This document shows positions 33,354 through 41,131 of a stretch of DNA of 64,000 bases, piece by piece. Each line of letters begins with the position of its first letter. The stretch's first letter is position 1. Below the pieces are notes generated by a model. That model ran no database searches, had not been told where the DNA came from, and saw only the letters and a program-made list of their open reading frames with translations. The position numbers and the translations under genes are program-made. This DNA is from an uncultured Alphaproteobacteria bacterium (GTDB lineage Bacteria > Pseudomonadota > Alphaproteobacteria > Caulobacterales > Aquidulcibacteraceae), in NCBI GenBank assembly GCA_902826335.1, contig CADEEL010000010.1, positions 1 through 64,000 of the forward strand. The letters are read 5' to 3'.

Positions 33354-35732
33354 ATGAACGCTCAAGCCCACCATCATCACGAGCACGACCAGCCCGCCGA
33401 GCTGCGTGATCCCGTTTGCGGTATGATTGTGAAGCCGGATACGCCGCATCGGCTCGCGCACAATGGCGCGGACGTCTTGTTCTGCAGCGCTGGCTGCAAA
33501 GCCAAGTTCGCGGCCGCCCCTGAGAAATACGTCGCGTCTGACGCTGACGGTGCGCACGCGGCGTGTCACGCGCATGGGCATGCCCACGCGGCGCCGAATG
33601 CAGCGCCGGCGGAGGTTCCGAAGAGCGCGAAATGGACGTGCCCGATGCACCCCGAGATCGTGCGCGACGGACCGGGTTCGTGCCCCATCTGTGGCATGGC
33701 GCTGGAGCCGATGACGCCGACCGCCGACGCCGGGCCAAATCCCGAGCTGATCGACATGACGCGCCGTTTCTGGATCGGCGCGGCGCTCGCCGCGCCTGTC
33801 CTCGTGTTGGAAATGGGCCGGCATTTGTTCGGCATCGACGGAATCGTGCCGGCGTTGTGGAATCCGTGGCTTCAATTTCTCTTGGCCACACCGGTCGTGC
33901 TGTGGGCGGGCTTTCCATTCTTTGAACGTGGCTATCAATCGCTGCAGACGCGCAACCTCAACATGTTCACGCTCATCGCGCTGGGAACAGGCGTGGCGTG
34001 GATCTACAGCGTCGTTGCGCTCCTCGGGCCAAGTCTGTTTCCGCCTGAATTCCGCGATGCGCACGGACAGGTCGCGGTTTATTTCGAGGCGGCCGCGGTG
34101 ATCACGGTCTTGGTTCTTCTCGGCCAAGTGCTGGAGTTGCAAGCGCGCGAGCGCACCGGCGGCGCCATTCGCGCGCTCTTGGATCTCGCGCCGAAGACGG
34201 CGCGGCGTATCACGGACGGCGCAGAGGAAGAGGTCACGCTTGACCAGATCGCGGTTGGCGATCGCTTGCGCGTGCGCCCCGGCGAGAAGATCCCGGTGGA
34301 CGGGATCGTTCAAGATGGGCGTTCGACAATCGATGAATCCATGGTGACGGGCGAGTCGATGCCGGTCACGCGTGAAGCCGGCGCCCGCGTCATTGGTGGT
34401 ACGCTCAATCAAACAGGGGCGCTTATCATCGAGGCTGACCGCGTCGGCGCCGACACCATGCTCTCGCGCATCGTGCATATGGTTGCCGACGCGCAGCGGT
34501 CGCGTGCGCCAATCCAGAGGCTCGCCGACAAGGTCTCGGGTTGGTTTGTGCCAGCCGTTATCGCCGTTGCGGTCGTTGCGCTCATTGCATGGTGGGTGCT
34601 GGGGCCGTCGCCGGCGTTTTCCTACGGGCTCATCGCGGCGGTTTCCGTGCTGATCATCGCGTGTCCGTGTGCGCTTGGTTTGGCTACACCGATGTCGATC
34701 ATGGCTGGCGTTGGACGCGGCGCCCGTGCGGGTGTCCTGATCAAGAACGCCGAAGCGCTTGAGCGCTTCGAGAAGGTCGATACGCTCGTTCTCGACAAGA
34801 CAGGCACGCTTACCGAAGGAAAGCCTGCGCTGATCGCGATCAAGACGGCTCCCGGCCAAACCGAAGCAGACATATTACGTCTCGCCGCGAGTCTCGAAAA
34901 CCGGAGCGAACACCCGTTGGCGCTGGCGATTGTCGCGGCAGCACGGGAGCAAGGTCTGTCGCCGGCGGAACCAAGCGATTTCGACTCTCCGACCGGGAAG
35001 GGCGTCATTGGCGTCGTCGAAGGACGCAAGGTCGCTCTGGGCGCCGAGAAATATCTGTCAGAGCTGAAGGTAGATACGAGCCACTTGCGCTCTCAAGCGG
35101 AAGAGCTTCGCCGCGACGGCGCCACCGCCATCTTTGTAAGTGTCGACGGGGTCGCAATCGCCGTTCTGGGCATTGCTGACAAGATCAAGGCGACAACGCC
35201 CGATGCGCTTGCGGCTCTGAAGGCGCAAGGCATCCGCTTGGTGATGCTGACCGGCGACAACCGCACGACGGCTGAGGCCGTGGCGCGCAAGCTTGGCATC
35301 GACACGGTCGAAGCGGAGGTGCTGCCAGAAGACAAGTCCCGCATCGTGGCCCGGTTGAAAGGCGAAGGCCGGGTGGTGGCCATGGCGGGCGACGGCGTCA
35401 ACGATGCGCCGGCGCTCGCGGCCGCCGACGTTGGCATCGCCATGGGGACGGGAACGGACGTCGCCATCGAGAGCGCCGGCGTGACGCTGCTGCACGGCGA
35501 CCTCGCCGGCATCGTTCGCGCACGCGCAGTCTCGCGCGCGACGATGAACAACATCCGCCAGAACCTGTTTTTCGCCTTCGCCTACAACGCGGCCGGCGTG
35601 CCGATCGCCGCTGGCGTGCTCTACCCGATCACCGGCGATCTCTTGTCGCCGATGATTGCGGCTGCGGCGATGGCGCTGTCTTCTGTTTCGGTGATTGCGA
35701 ACGCGCTGCGTCTGAATTCGGTCAGGGTCTGA
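33354..35732 (+). CDS. copA: CopA, Cu(I)-exporting P1B-type ATPase
   Basis: 792 residues. N-terminal His-rich start (AHHHHEH), a YHS/TRASH-like domain (RDPVCGMIV...[11 protein letters not shown]), a second metal-binding domain ([10 protein letters not shown]...[12 protein letters not shown]), then the ATPase core: CPC transport motif ([13 protein letters not shown]), [15 protein letters not shown] and [12 protein letters not shown]. It pumps Cu(I) out of the cytoplasm. Two stand-alone heavy-metal N-domains replace the usual HMA domain. The last 112 bp overlap the opposing hydrolase gene. Confidence 0.95.
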   Translation: MNAQAHHHHEHDQPAELRDPVCGMIVKPDTPHRLAHNGADVLFCSAGCKAKFAAAPEKYVASDADGAHAACHAHGHAHAAPNAAPAEVPKSAKWTCPMHPEIVRDGPGSCPICGMALEPMTPTADAGPNPELIDMTRRFWIGAALAAPVLVLEMGRHLFGIDGIVPALWNPWLQFLLATPVVLWAGFPFFERGYQSLQTRNLNMFTLIALGTGVAWIYSVVALLGPSLFPPEFRDAHGQVAVYFEAAAVITVLVLLGQVLELQARERTGGAIRALLDLAPKTARRITDGAEEEVTLDQIAVGDRLRVRPGEKIPVDGIVQDGRSTIDESMVTGESMPVTREAGARVIGGTLNQTGALIIEADRVGADTMLSRIVHMVADAQRSRAPIQRLADKVSGWFVPAVIAVAVVALIAWWVLGPSPAFSYGLIAAVSVLIIACPCALGLATPMSIMAGVGRGARAGVLIKNAEALERFEKVDTLVLDKTGTLTEGKPALIAIKTAPGQTEADILRLAASLENRSEHPLALAIVAAAREQGLSPAEPSDFDSPTGKGVIGVVEGRKVALGAEKYLSELKVDTSHLRSQAEELRRDGATAIFVSVDGVAIAVLGIADKIKATTPDALAALKAQGIRLVMLTGDNRTTAEAVARKLGIDTVEAEVLPEDKSRIVARLKGEGRVVAMAGDGVNDAPALAAADVGIAMGTGTDVAIESAGVTLLHGDLAGIVRARAVSRATMNNIRQNLFFAFAYNAAGVPIAAGVLYPITGDLLSPMIAAAAMALSSVSVIANALRLNSVRV

Positions 35733-36673
35733 CGCCGTTGGCGAGAGGAGGGCGGTCTTTGGTCGCCCTCCTTTCGTTGTAACTGCCCAGTCGTCATCTT
35801 GTGCGCGAGATCATCATTGATGAAGGCGCGAACCGCCTCAACAAACCATGCGCGTCGATCGACGTGGATGTAGTGCCCGCCGCCGTCCGCGACGCGTTGA
35901 CGAGCGCCAGGATAGCGCACTGTGAGGTCTTGCTGAACGGTTGACCACAAGACATCGAAGTCGCTTGGGTTTGCAGGCAGCGGCCGAGACAGAACCAGCA
36001 CAGGTCTTCCGTGCGCCGTATCAATTCGTTCGACTTCGTGGACGCTCATCGGCAGCGCTGCCAGTTCCGCGCGGCCGCCCTCGGGCAGGGTCCAGGCCAT
36101 GGATGCAGGCGGCGTGCATGACGAGATGCCGGCGTCCTCGCAGCGGCGGGTGAAGTCCGCGGGCCGGGATTCCTCCAGGACCACGCCCAAGATCTGATCT
36201 GGGTGCTGAGCTGCGAAATATTCCGCGTAAAGTCCGCCCAACGAATGGCCGACCAACACATAGGGACCGCTGGCGCCGGACTGTTCCAACACTGCGGACA
36301 ACTCCCGCTCCGCAGCCGCCGCATCACGCGGGCCCGATGTCGGGTCACTGCCGCCATAGCCGGCCCGATCGTAGAGGACCACGGTTGCAGTCGCTGCAAG
36401 TTCGGGGGCGATATCGTGGAAGGTGGCCATGCCATCGCCCAAGCCGGAGATCATGACGATCGTGGGCTCGCCCGCGCCAAGCACCCGGTAGGCAATGCGA
36501 TGACCGTCGATGTCGGCGAACCGTAAGTCGCGCGGCGCGGTTGCGCATGAAGGTGCGGCTAGCAAGAGCGTCAGGGCCAAGGTCATGTGGGCTGCCGTTC
36601 GCGCCGCACGCGCAGATAGCGCGGCAATGGGTGAGAGGGGGTGAAATTGGCGGGGGCTCATCGGGGACCTCAC
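35621..36673 (-). CDS. Alpha/beta-hydrolase lipoprotein with antisense C-terminal extension
   Basis: 350 residues. A hydrophobic N-terminal region ending LLLAAPSCA is a probable lipoprotein signal. The fold motifs are clear: ISGLGDG (oxyanion region), GHSLGG nucleophile elbow ([15 protein letters not shown]), and the late catalytic His in [12 protein letters not shown]. Normal members end soon after VRAFIND; here about 60 further residues run into the complementary strand of copA, which suggests the native stop was lost. Substrate unknown. The ATG at 36661 is an alternative start. An inverted copy of the 20-bp motif lies 48 bp upstream. Confidence 0.8.
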   Translation of the reverse strand: MRSPMSPRQFHPLSPIAALSARAARTAAHMTLALTLLLAAPSCATAPRDLRFADIDGHRIAYRVLGAGEPTIVMISGLGDGMATFHDIAPELAATATVVLYDRAGYGGSDPTSGPRDAAAAERELSAVLEQSGASGPYVLVGHSLGGLYAEYFAAQHPDQILGVVLEESRPADFTRRCEDAGISSCTPPASMAWTLPEGGRAELAALPMSVHEVERIDTAHGRPVLVLSRPLPANPSDFDVLWSTVQQDLTVRYPGARQRVADGGGHYIHVDRRAWFVEAVRAFINDDLAHKMTTGQLQRKEGDQRPPSSRQRRQTLTEFRRSAFAITETEDSAIAAAAIIGDKRSPVIG

Positions 36674-36720
36674 TGGCTTCGGGGCTGGTGAGCATTGCTC
36701 TAGGCGCCTCCCGCGGCGAG

Positions 36721-36740
36721 CGCTTGAACGTAACAGCTAC
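36721..36740 (-). promoter_or_regulatory. 20-bp shared motif, copy 1 (inverted)
   Basis: Read on the minus strand this is GTAGCTGTTACGTTCAAGCG, matching 18 of 20 positions of the motif at 37590 (17 positions are identical in all three copies). It sits between the hydrolase and AraC-type regulator genes, where it could serve either. See the entries at 37590 and 39720. Confidence 0.6.
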
Positions 36741-36825
36741 CCTCATCTCCTCAGCGGGCGCGCTTGCGTGCCAGGATCCATTCGTTAGCGATGCGGCGCC
36801 CGCGTGATTGCTGTATGGTGGCGAA

Positions 36826-37593
36826 ATGGAGACAATCGCATCCGGTCGCATTGCGGTTTGGGAAGGCGGCAGCCTTTGGGTGTTCGACGTGCCGCGCGCG
36901 GGCGCGGCGCCCAGCCGCACCGAGATGCATGCGCATCATGCGTTTCAGCTCACGTTTTCACTTGGCGGCAGCTTCACGTTCAGCGTTGAGGAGGGCGTTG
37001 TGCCCGGTCCTTTCGCCATCGTGGCGCCGGATACGCTGCATGCCTTCCAGGCGCAAGGCTTGGTATCGCATCTGTTTGTCGAGCCGGAAGGTCGTGCAGG
37101 GCGCACGCTTGAGCAATTGATGCAGGGGCGGCAGGTCGCGACCATGACCGCCGCACAAGCGCAAGATTCACCCGATCTCATTCTCGCAGCATTTCGTCAT
37201 TCACAAGATCCGAGAGACGCGCTGCGCCAGGTGGGGATGAAGATCACCGATCGCATCGCGGGTCATGCGCGCGTGGCCGAGCCGGACCGTCGGGTGCGTC
37301 AGATCATCAAATGGGCAATCGAAAATCTGGATCGGTCGCTCGGGATCGAGGAGGCCGCACGCGGCGTTGGCTTGTCTCCAAGCCGGGCCAGCCACTTGTT
37401 CGTCGAGGAAACCGGTCTCCCATTTCGCACTTACGTGCTTTGGCTGCGTCTGGTGCGCGCCGTCGATGCACGCATTGCCGGCAGGACGCTCACAGAAGCC
37501 GCACAGGAGGCTGGCTTTTCCGATTCCGCGCACCTTAGTCGCACGTTCAAACGCATGTTCGGCTTACCCGCCGCAGCGCTCGAAATGTCGTAG
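36826..37593 (+). CDS. AraC-family transcriptional regulator
   Basis: 255 residues from the ATG at 36826. N-terminal cupin-like sensor (MHAHHAFQLTFSLGG, then GPFAIVAPDTLHAF) and a C-terminal double helix-turn-helix (LGIEEAARGVGLSPSRASHLF and TLTEAAQEAGFSDSAHLSRTFKR, each given in part). It is followed by the metallothionein gene and is the only regulator in this module, so it is the obvious candidate for binding the shared 20-bp motif. The His-rich cupin entry could bind metal; the inducer is unknown. Confidence 0.88.
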   Translation: METIASGRIAVWEGGSLWVFDVPRAGAAPSRTEMHAHHAFQLTFSLGGSFTFSVEEGVVPGPFAIVAPDTLHAFQAQGLVSHLFVEPEGRAGRTLEQLMQGRQVATMTAAQAQDSPDLILAAFRHSQDPRDALRQVGMKITDRIAGHARVAEPDRRVRQIIKWAIENLDRSLGIEEAARGVGLSPSRASHLFVEETGLPFRTYVLWLRLVRAVDARIAGRTLTEAAQEAGFSDSAHLSRTFKRMFGLPAAALEMS

Positions 37594-37609
37594 CCGTTTC
37601 GTTCAAGCG
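37590..37609 (+). promoter_or_regulatory. 20-bp shared motif, copy 2, upstream of the metallothionein
   Basis: GTAGCCGTTTCGTTCAAGCG, overlapping the stop codon of the AraC-type gene and ending 74 bp before the metallothionein ATG. It matches the motif before the phytochelatin synthase at 19 of 20 positions, and that copy ends 76 bp before its ATG. Same orientation and nearly the same distance argue for a shared activator site. Confidence 0.68.
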
Positions 37610-37683
37610 GCTCGACGCTCCTGGGTTCAGATAGGGCGTGTCCTCACGGACCACGCATAACACCTAACCCAATGGAGATGAAA

Positions 37684-37818
37684 ATGAGCAACACTCCCGC
37701 CTCTCGCGTCAAGACATCCAGCACCGTCGGCTGCGCGTGCGGCCCGACCTGCCGCTGCGGTGACAAGTGCCGCTGCAAGAAGACTTCTTGCGGCCCGACC
37801 TGCCGCTGCGCGTCCTGA
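37684..37818 (+). CDS. Small metallothionein-like Cys-rich protein
   Basis: 44 residues, ATG at 37684 with GGAG six bases upstream; in-frame ATGs at 37672 and 37678 lie in or before the ribosome site. Nine cysteines, all in C-x-C or C-x3-C spacing: GCACGPTCRCGDKCRC, then KKTSCGPTCRCAS, with CGPTCRC occurring twice. The first 16 residues are Cys-free. This is the composition of a metallothionein that wraps soft metal ions (Cu, Cd, Zn). It does not look like the cyanobacterial SmtA or mycobacterial MymT types; small size makes family assignment tentative, but chance cannot explain this pattern. Confidence 0.85.
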   Translation: MSNTPASRVKTSSTVGCACGPTCRCGDKCRCKKTSCGPTCRCAS

Positions 37819-37824
37819 AGGCTA

Positions 37825-37860
37825 CGGCCCGAGCTTCTCTTGCCAGAGAAGTTCGGGCCG
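37825..37860 (+). terminator. Strong hairpin after the metallothionein gene
   Basis: CGGCCCGA-G-CTTCTCT pairs with AGAGAAG-T-TCGGGCCG around a four-base loop (TGCC): a 16-bp stem with one G-T pair, seven bases after the stop. There is no following T-run, so it may be a 3' stabiliser or a Rho-assisted terminator rather than a classical intrinsic one. Confidence 0.6.
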
Positions 37861-37905
37861 ACCCGCCGCGTTGTACTTCCCGGACCTGATGTCGATCGAA
37901 GGCGA

Positions 37906-38688
37906 ATGATCATGGAATACGTTGTTGGTGTCGTTCTCGGGCTCGGCGTTTGCGGGCTTGGAACGTGGGCGGGACTAGAACGAGACCGGGCCTTGTACCC
38001 GGTTATGATGATCGTGATTGCCTCCTATTATGCTTTGTTTGCGGTCATCGGCGGCGACGGACGCGCCCTTGGAATCGAAATCGCGATCTCGATAGTATTC
38101 GTTGGCCTCGCAGTGATTGGTTTCAGGACCAGTCTTTGGATTGTTGCGGCGGCCATTCTCGGACATGCCGGATTCGATGTGGTTCACGGCCATGTGGTCG
38201 CCAATGGAGGTATGCCCGTCTGGTGGCCCATGTTCTGCGCCAGCATTGATGCGTTCGCGGCATTGTACCTTGCGTGGCGACTTCTTTCGAAACGGATCGA
38301 TGCGCACAATCGCCTAACCTTCGGCAATCGCATCCGCGCTTACGTCGAAATCGAGTTGGAAGCCGCGCGCGCAGCGGAGCACGCTGGCGAGCCTCTCGTA
38401 GCCTTTCATCATCTCGAGCGCGCGCACGTGCTGGGCCAGAAATCGACCGTGCAACATGTTCGCGTACACATCCGGATGTTCTTCTGGGGGCTGCGCCACC
38501 ATAAGCACCGTGAAATTCTAGGCCAGATGACGCGGTTGATCGGTGCGGCGGCGGTGACCTGGGTCGGGCTTGTCCCTCAAGGAAACACCGGCGGGTCGAA
38601 TGTAAGTGCGTTCAAGTCGATGCCGATCCCCGACGATCTCGCCGACCTTATCGATGTCGCGCGCTTGCCACGGCAATGGTTCAACTGA
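37906..38688 (+). CDS. Membrane protein fused to a DUF3703 domain
   Basis: 260 residues from the ATG at 37906. The first ~130 residues hold four to five membrane segments and resemble the DUF6010 type (ERDRALYPVMMIVIASYYALF, in part). Residues ~150-255 match DUF3703 (AFHHLERAHVLGQKSTVQHV, HIRMFFWGLRHHKHREILGQ), normally a separate ~110-residue protein found near metal or aldehyde stress genes. The fusion is unusual. His-rich spacing suggests metal or haem binding, but no function is known. Confidence 0.68.
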   Translation: MIMEYVVGVVLGLGVCGLGTWAGLERDRALYPVMMIVIASYYALFAVIGGDGRALGIEIAISIVFVGLAVIGFRTSLWIVAAAILGHAGFDVVHGHVVANGGMPVWWPMFCASIDAFAALYLAWRLLSKRIDAHNRLTFGNRIRAYVEIELEAARAAEHAGEPLVAFHHLERAHVLGQKSTVQHVRVHIRMFFWGLRHHKHREILGQMTRLIGAAAVTWVGLVPQGNTGGSNVSAFKSMPIPDDLADLIDVARLPRQWFN

Positions 38689-38710
38689 GCCCCAACGCGA
38701 AGGATATGCC

Positions 38711-39691
38711 ATGCTAGCCGTTTCTTGCCGTCGCTACGGCGCCCCAGACGTGTTGAAGATCGAAGAGGTAGCGCGCCCCACGCTCAAGGCCGATGAAGTG
38801 CTGGTTCGCGTTCGCGCCAGCAGTGTGACCTCCGGCGATGTGCGTATGCGGGCCTTTACCGGGGCCGGCATCTTTTGGCTGCCGATGCGGTTGCTGTTTG
38901 GCGTACTACGCCCACGCAACCCAATCACTGGGATGGAGTTCGCGGGAACCATCGCGGCTGTTGGCAAAGGTGCGACCGGATTTCGCGTCGGCGACGCGGT
39001 TTTCGGCATGAAGATCGGCGGCGCCAATGCTGAATTGCTCGCTGTTCGCGAAGCGGGCGCGATCGCCGCCAAACCCGATGGTTTGACACTTGAAGAGGCG
39101 GCCGTCGTACCGTTCGGGGCTCTCTCGGCCTTGGCGTTCTTGCGGGACTTTGTGCAGATCAAGCCCGGACAGAAGATCCTCATCCATGGCGCGAACGGCG
39201 CAGTGGGTGTGTTTGCGGTTCAGCTTGCCAAGCATTTTGGCGCGCACGTCACTGGCGTTTGCAGCACGGCCAATCTTGACCTCGTCACCTCGCTCGGCGC
39301 CGATCAGGTGATCGACTATTCCAAGACCGATTTCACGCGGGGGCCGGACGTCTATGATGCGATCCTTGATACCGTTGGGAGCACGTCATTTTCGCGCAGC
39401 AAGCGCGTGCTTGCGCCATACGGACGCCATGTCTTCGTCGTGCAGACGCTGACGCAACTTCTGCAGGCGCTATGGACCTCATTGCGGCGCGGCAAGCGTG
39501 CCATTGTCGGATTTTCCAGCGGCGATTCAAAAGAGGACCTTCTGTTGATCAAGGGGCTGATCGAAACGGGCCGGATCAGACCTATGCTTGATCGGACTTA
39601 TCGATTGCCGGACATTATTGACGCCCACCGCTATGTGGACACCGGCCGAAAGCGCGGCGGCGTCGCGATTTCAATCGGCGCTGCGCCCTAG
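38711..39691 (+). CDS. Zinc-independent medium-chain oxidoreductase (quinone-oxidoreductase type)
   Basis: 326 residues from the ATG at 38711, 22 bp after the DUF3703 fusion. MDR fold: N-terminal catalytic domain (SSVTSGDVRMRAFTG, GMEFAGTIAAVGKGATGFRVGD in part) and an NAD(P)-binding domain with HGANGAVGVFAVQLAKHFGA. The zinc ligands of classical alcohol dehydrogenases are absent. Likely reduces quinones or reactive carbonyls with NADPH. Probably in one operon with the preceding gene. Confidence 0.85.
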   Translation: MLAVSCRRYGAPDVLKIEEVARPTLKADEVLVRVRASSVTSGDVRMRAFTGAGIFWLPMRLLFGVLRPRNPITGMEFAGTIAAVGKGATGFRVGDAVFGMKIGGANAELLAVREAGAIAAKPDGLTLEEAAVVPFGALSALAFLRDFVQIKPGQKILIHGANGAVGVFAVQLAKHFGAHVTGVCSTANLDLVTSLGADQVIDYSKTDFTRGPDVYDAILDTVGSTSFSRSKRVLAPYGRHVFVVQTLTQLLQALWTSLRRGKRAIVGFSSGDSKEDLLLIKGLIETGRIRPMLDRTYRLPDIIDAHRYVDTGRKRGGVAISIGAAP

Positions 39692-39719
39692 TTTTCACGC
39701 CCAAGCCTGAGCGGCGATT

Positions 39720-39739
39720 GTAGCCGTTTCATTCAAGCG
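39720..39739 (+). promoter_or_regulatory. 20-bp shared motif, copy 3, upstream of phytochelatin synthase
   Basis: GTAGCCGTTTCATTCAAGCG; one mismatch to the copy in front of the metallothionein. It begins 29 bp after the oxidoreductase stop and ends 76 bp before the synthase ATG. TTCAAG within it could act as a -35-like element (overlap typical of AraC activators). Confidence 0.68.
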
Positions 39740-39815
39740 TCCCACGGTCAGCCTAACCTAGAACGGTGCAGGACAGAGACCATAAGCGATCCTCTCGTCG
39801 AAGGGACATTGAGAG

Positions 39816-40520
39816 ATGCGGGAAACCTTCCACCGTCGTGCGCTGCCAACAGACGCGATTGCCTTCTCATCGCCCGAAGGCAGAGGCCTGTTCTCAGAGG
39901 CGCTGGCGAGCGCAGGACTGAATGGATACTTCCCACTCGCCGAGCAGTTTCACACCCAGTCAGAACCAGCTTTCTGCGGACTTGGATCGCTGGTCGTGAC
40001 GCTCAACGCGTTGTCCATCGATCCGGGACGCTCGTGGAAGGGACCATGGCGTTGGTTCGCAGAGGAAATGCTCGACTGCTGCGCGCCGCTTGCAGACATC
40101 CGCGAACGCGGCGTGGACGTTGAGGAATTTGCCTGCCTGGCGCGTTGCAATGGCGCTGATGTCGAAGTCCGTCGGGGCGACGTTTCGAATCTGGAAGCGT
40201 GGCGCGCTGCGCTTGCAATGGCGGCCAGCGGCGAGGCGGTGGTTGTCGCCTCCTACGACCGCGCAGCGATGGGACAGACCGGGAGCGGCCACTTCTCGCC
40301 GATCGGCGGGTACCACGCGCGCAAGGACCTCGCGCTCATTCTCGACGTCGCGCGCTTCAAGTATCCGCCGCACTGGGTGTCGGCTGAGCGGCTTTGGCAG
40401 GCAATGGCGTGTGTTGATCCGACGACAGGTCTAGCACGCGGATGGATCGTCGTTCGCCGTAGCGCTGGCGCGCGCATTACCGACCCCGGTGGATGCTGCG
40501 TTCCTGAAGGTGCGATTTGA
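39816..40520 (+). CDS. pcs: Phytochelatin synthase (plant-type catalytic domain)
   Basis: 234 residues, GAGAG before the ATG. The whole protein matches the catalytic domain of eukaryotic phytochelatin synthases: EQFHTQSEPAFCGLGSLVV with nucleophile C54, LNALSIDPGRSWKGPWRWF, MLDCC, GQTGSGHFSPIGGYHARKD with H159, and LILDVARFKYPPHWV with D177. The triad spacing equals that of the plant enzyme (Cys56-His162-Asp180). It joins gamma-Glu-Cys units of glutathione into metal-binding phytochelatins. The Cys-rich C-terminal sensor domain of plants is absent. Bacterial homologues I know are far more divergent and mostly hydrolytic. Confidence 0.93.
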   Translation: MRETFHRRALPTDAIAFSSPEGRGLFSEALASAGLNGYFPLAEQFHTQSEPAFCGLGSLVVTLNALSIDPGRSWKGPWRWFAEEMLDCCAPLADIRERGVDVEEFACLARCNGADVEVRRGDVSNLEAWRAALAMAASGEAVVVASYDRAAMGQTGSGHFSPIGGYHARKDLALILDVARFKYPPHWVSAERLWQAMACVDPTTGLARGWIVVRRSAGARITDPGGCCVPEGAI

Positions 40521-40561
40521 CCGATCGGGTTGCGTGTCGCGTTGCTGCCTAGGAGGGCGAA

Positions 40562-41059
40562 TTGGGAGAAGTAGGGGGACTCATTCTTAGGGTTGGTCTC
40601 GTCGGAATCGGCGCGACGCTGATTTTGGACCTTTGGTCGCTTCTCCTGAAAACGATCTTTGGCGCGCCCTTCCCGAATTACACGATGGTGGGACGCTGGA
40701 TTGGATATTTTCCACGCGGTCGCTTCGTGCATAGGTCCGTCGTTGAGGCGCCCTCTATTTCCGGTGAGCGTCTCATCGGGTGGATGGCGCATTACGGCAT
40801 TGGAATCCTGTATGCCGGCCTTCTGGTGGCTTTTGCCGGGGTCGATTGGTTGAGTGCTCCGACCGCCCTTCCTGCCATGATCATTGGGATCGTGACCGTC
40901 GCGGCGCCATTCTTCATTATGCAGCCGGCAATGGGCGCGGGCTTCGCCTCGTCAAAGGCGGAGAAACCTAACGTCGCCCGGGCTAGGAGTTTGGCCGCTC
41001 ACGCAGCATTCGGGTTTGGGCTTTATCTTTCGGCCGTCGTCGCCGCATCTCTCGCATAG
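40562..41059 (+). CDS. DUF2938-family membrane protein
   Basis: 165 residues with four membrane segments; the start is a TTG at 40562, chosen because a perfect AGGAGG lies five bases upstream. VGIGATLILDLWSLLLK, GRWIGYFPRG and HYGIGILYAGLL are typical of DUF2938 proteins, whose role is unknown. It lies 41 bp after the phytochelatin synthase and probably belongs to the same transcript. Converges on the ATP-grasp gene. Confidence 0.75.
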   Translation: MGEVGGLILRVGLVGIGATLILDLWSLLLKTIFGAPFPNYTMVGRWIGYFPRGRFVHRSVVEAPSISGERLIGWMAHYGIGILYAGLLVAFAGVDWLSAPTALPAMIIGIVTVAAPFFIMQPAMGAGFASSKAEKPNVARARSLAAHAAFGFGLYLSAVVAASLA

Positions 41060-41131
41060 CAGACCCCAGAGTGCGTCGTGGGCGCGGCGCTCGCGTGTGG
41101 TCGCGCAGGAAGCCACAGCGCGTTTGCGGGT

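Noticed and set aside
33249-34859. 536-codon minus-strand frame
   Set aside because: Antisense to the CopA ATPase; low-complexity Arg-rich translation with no motif.
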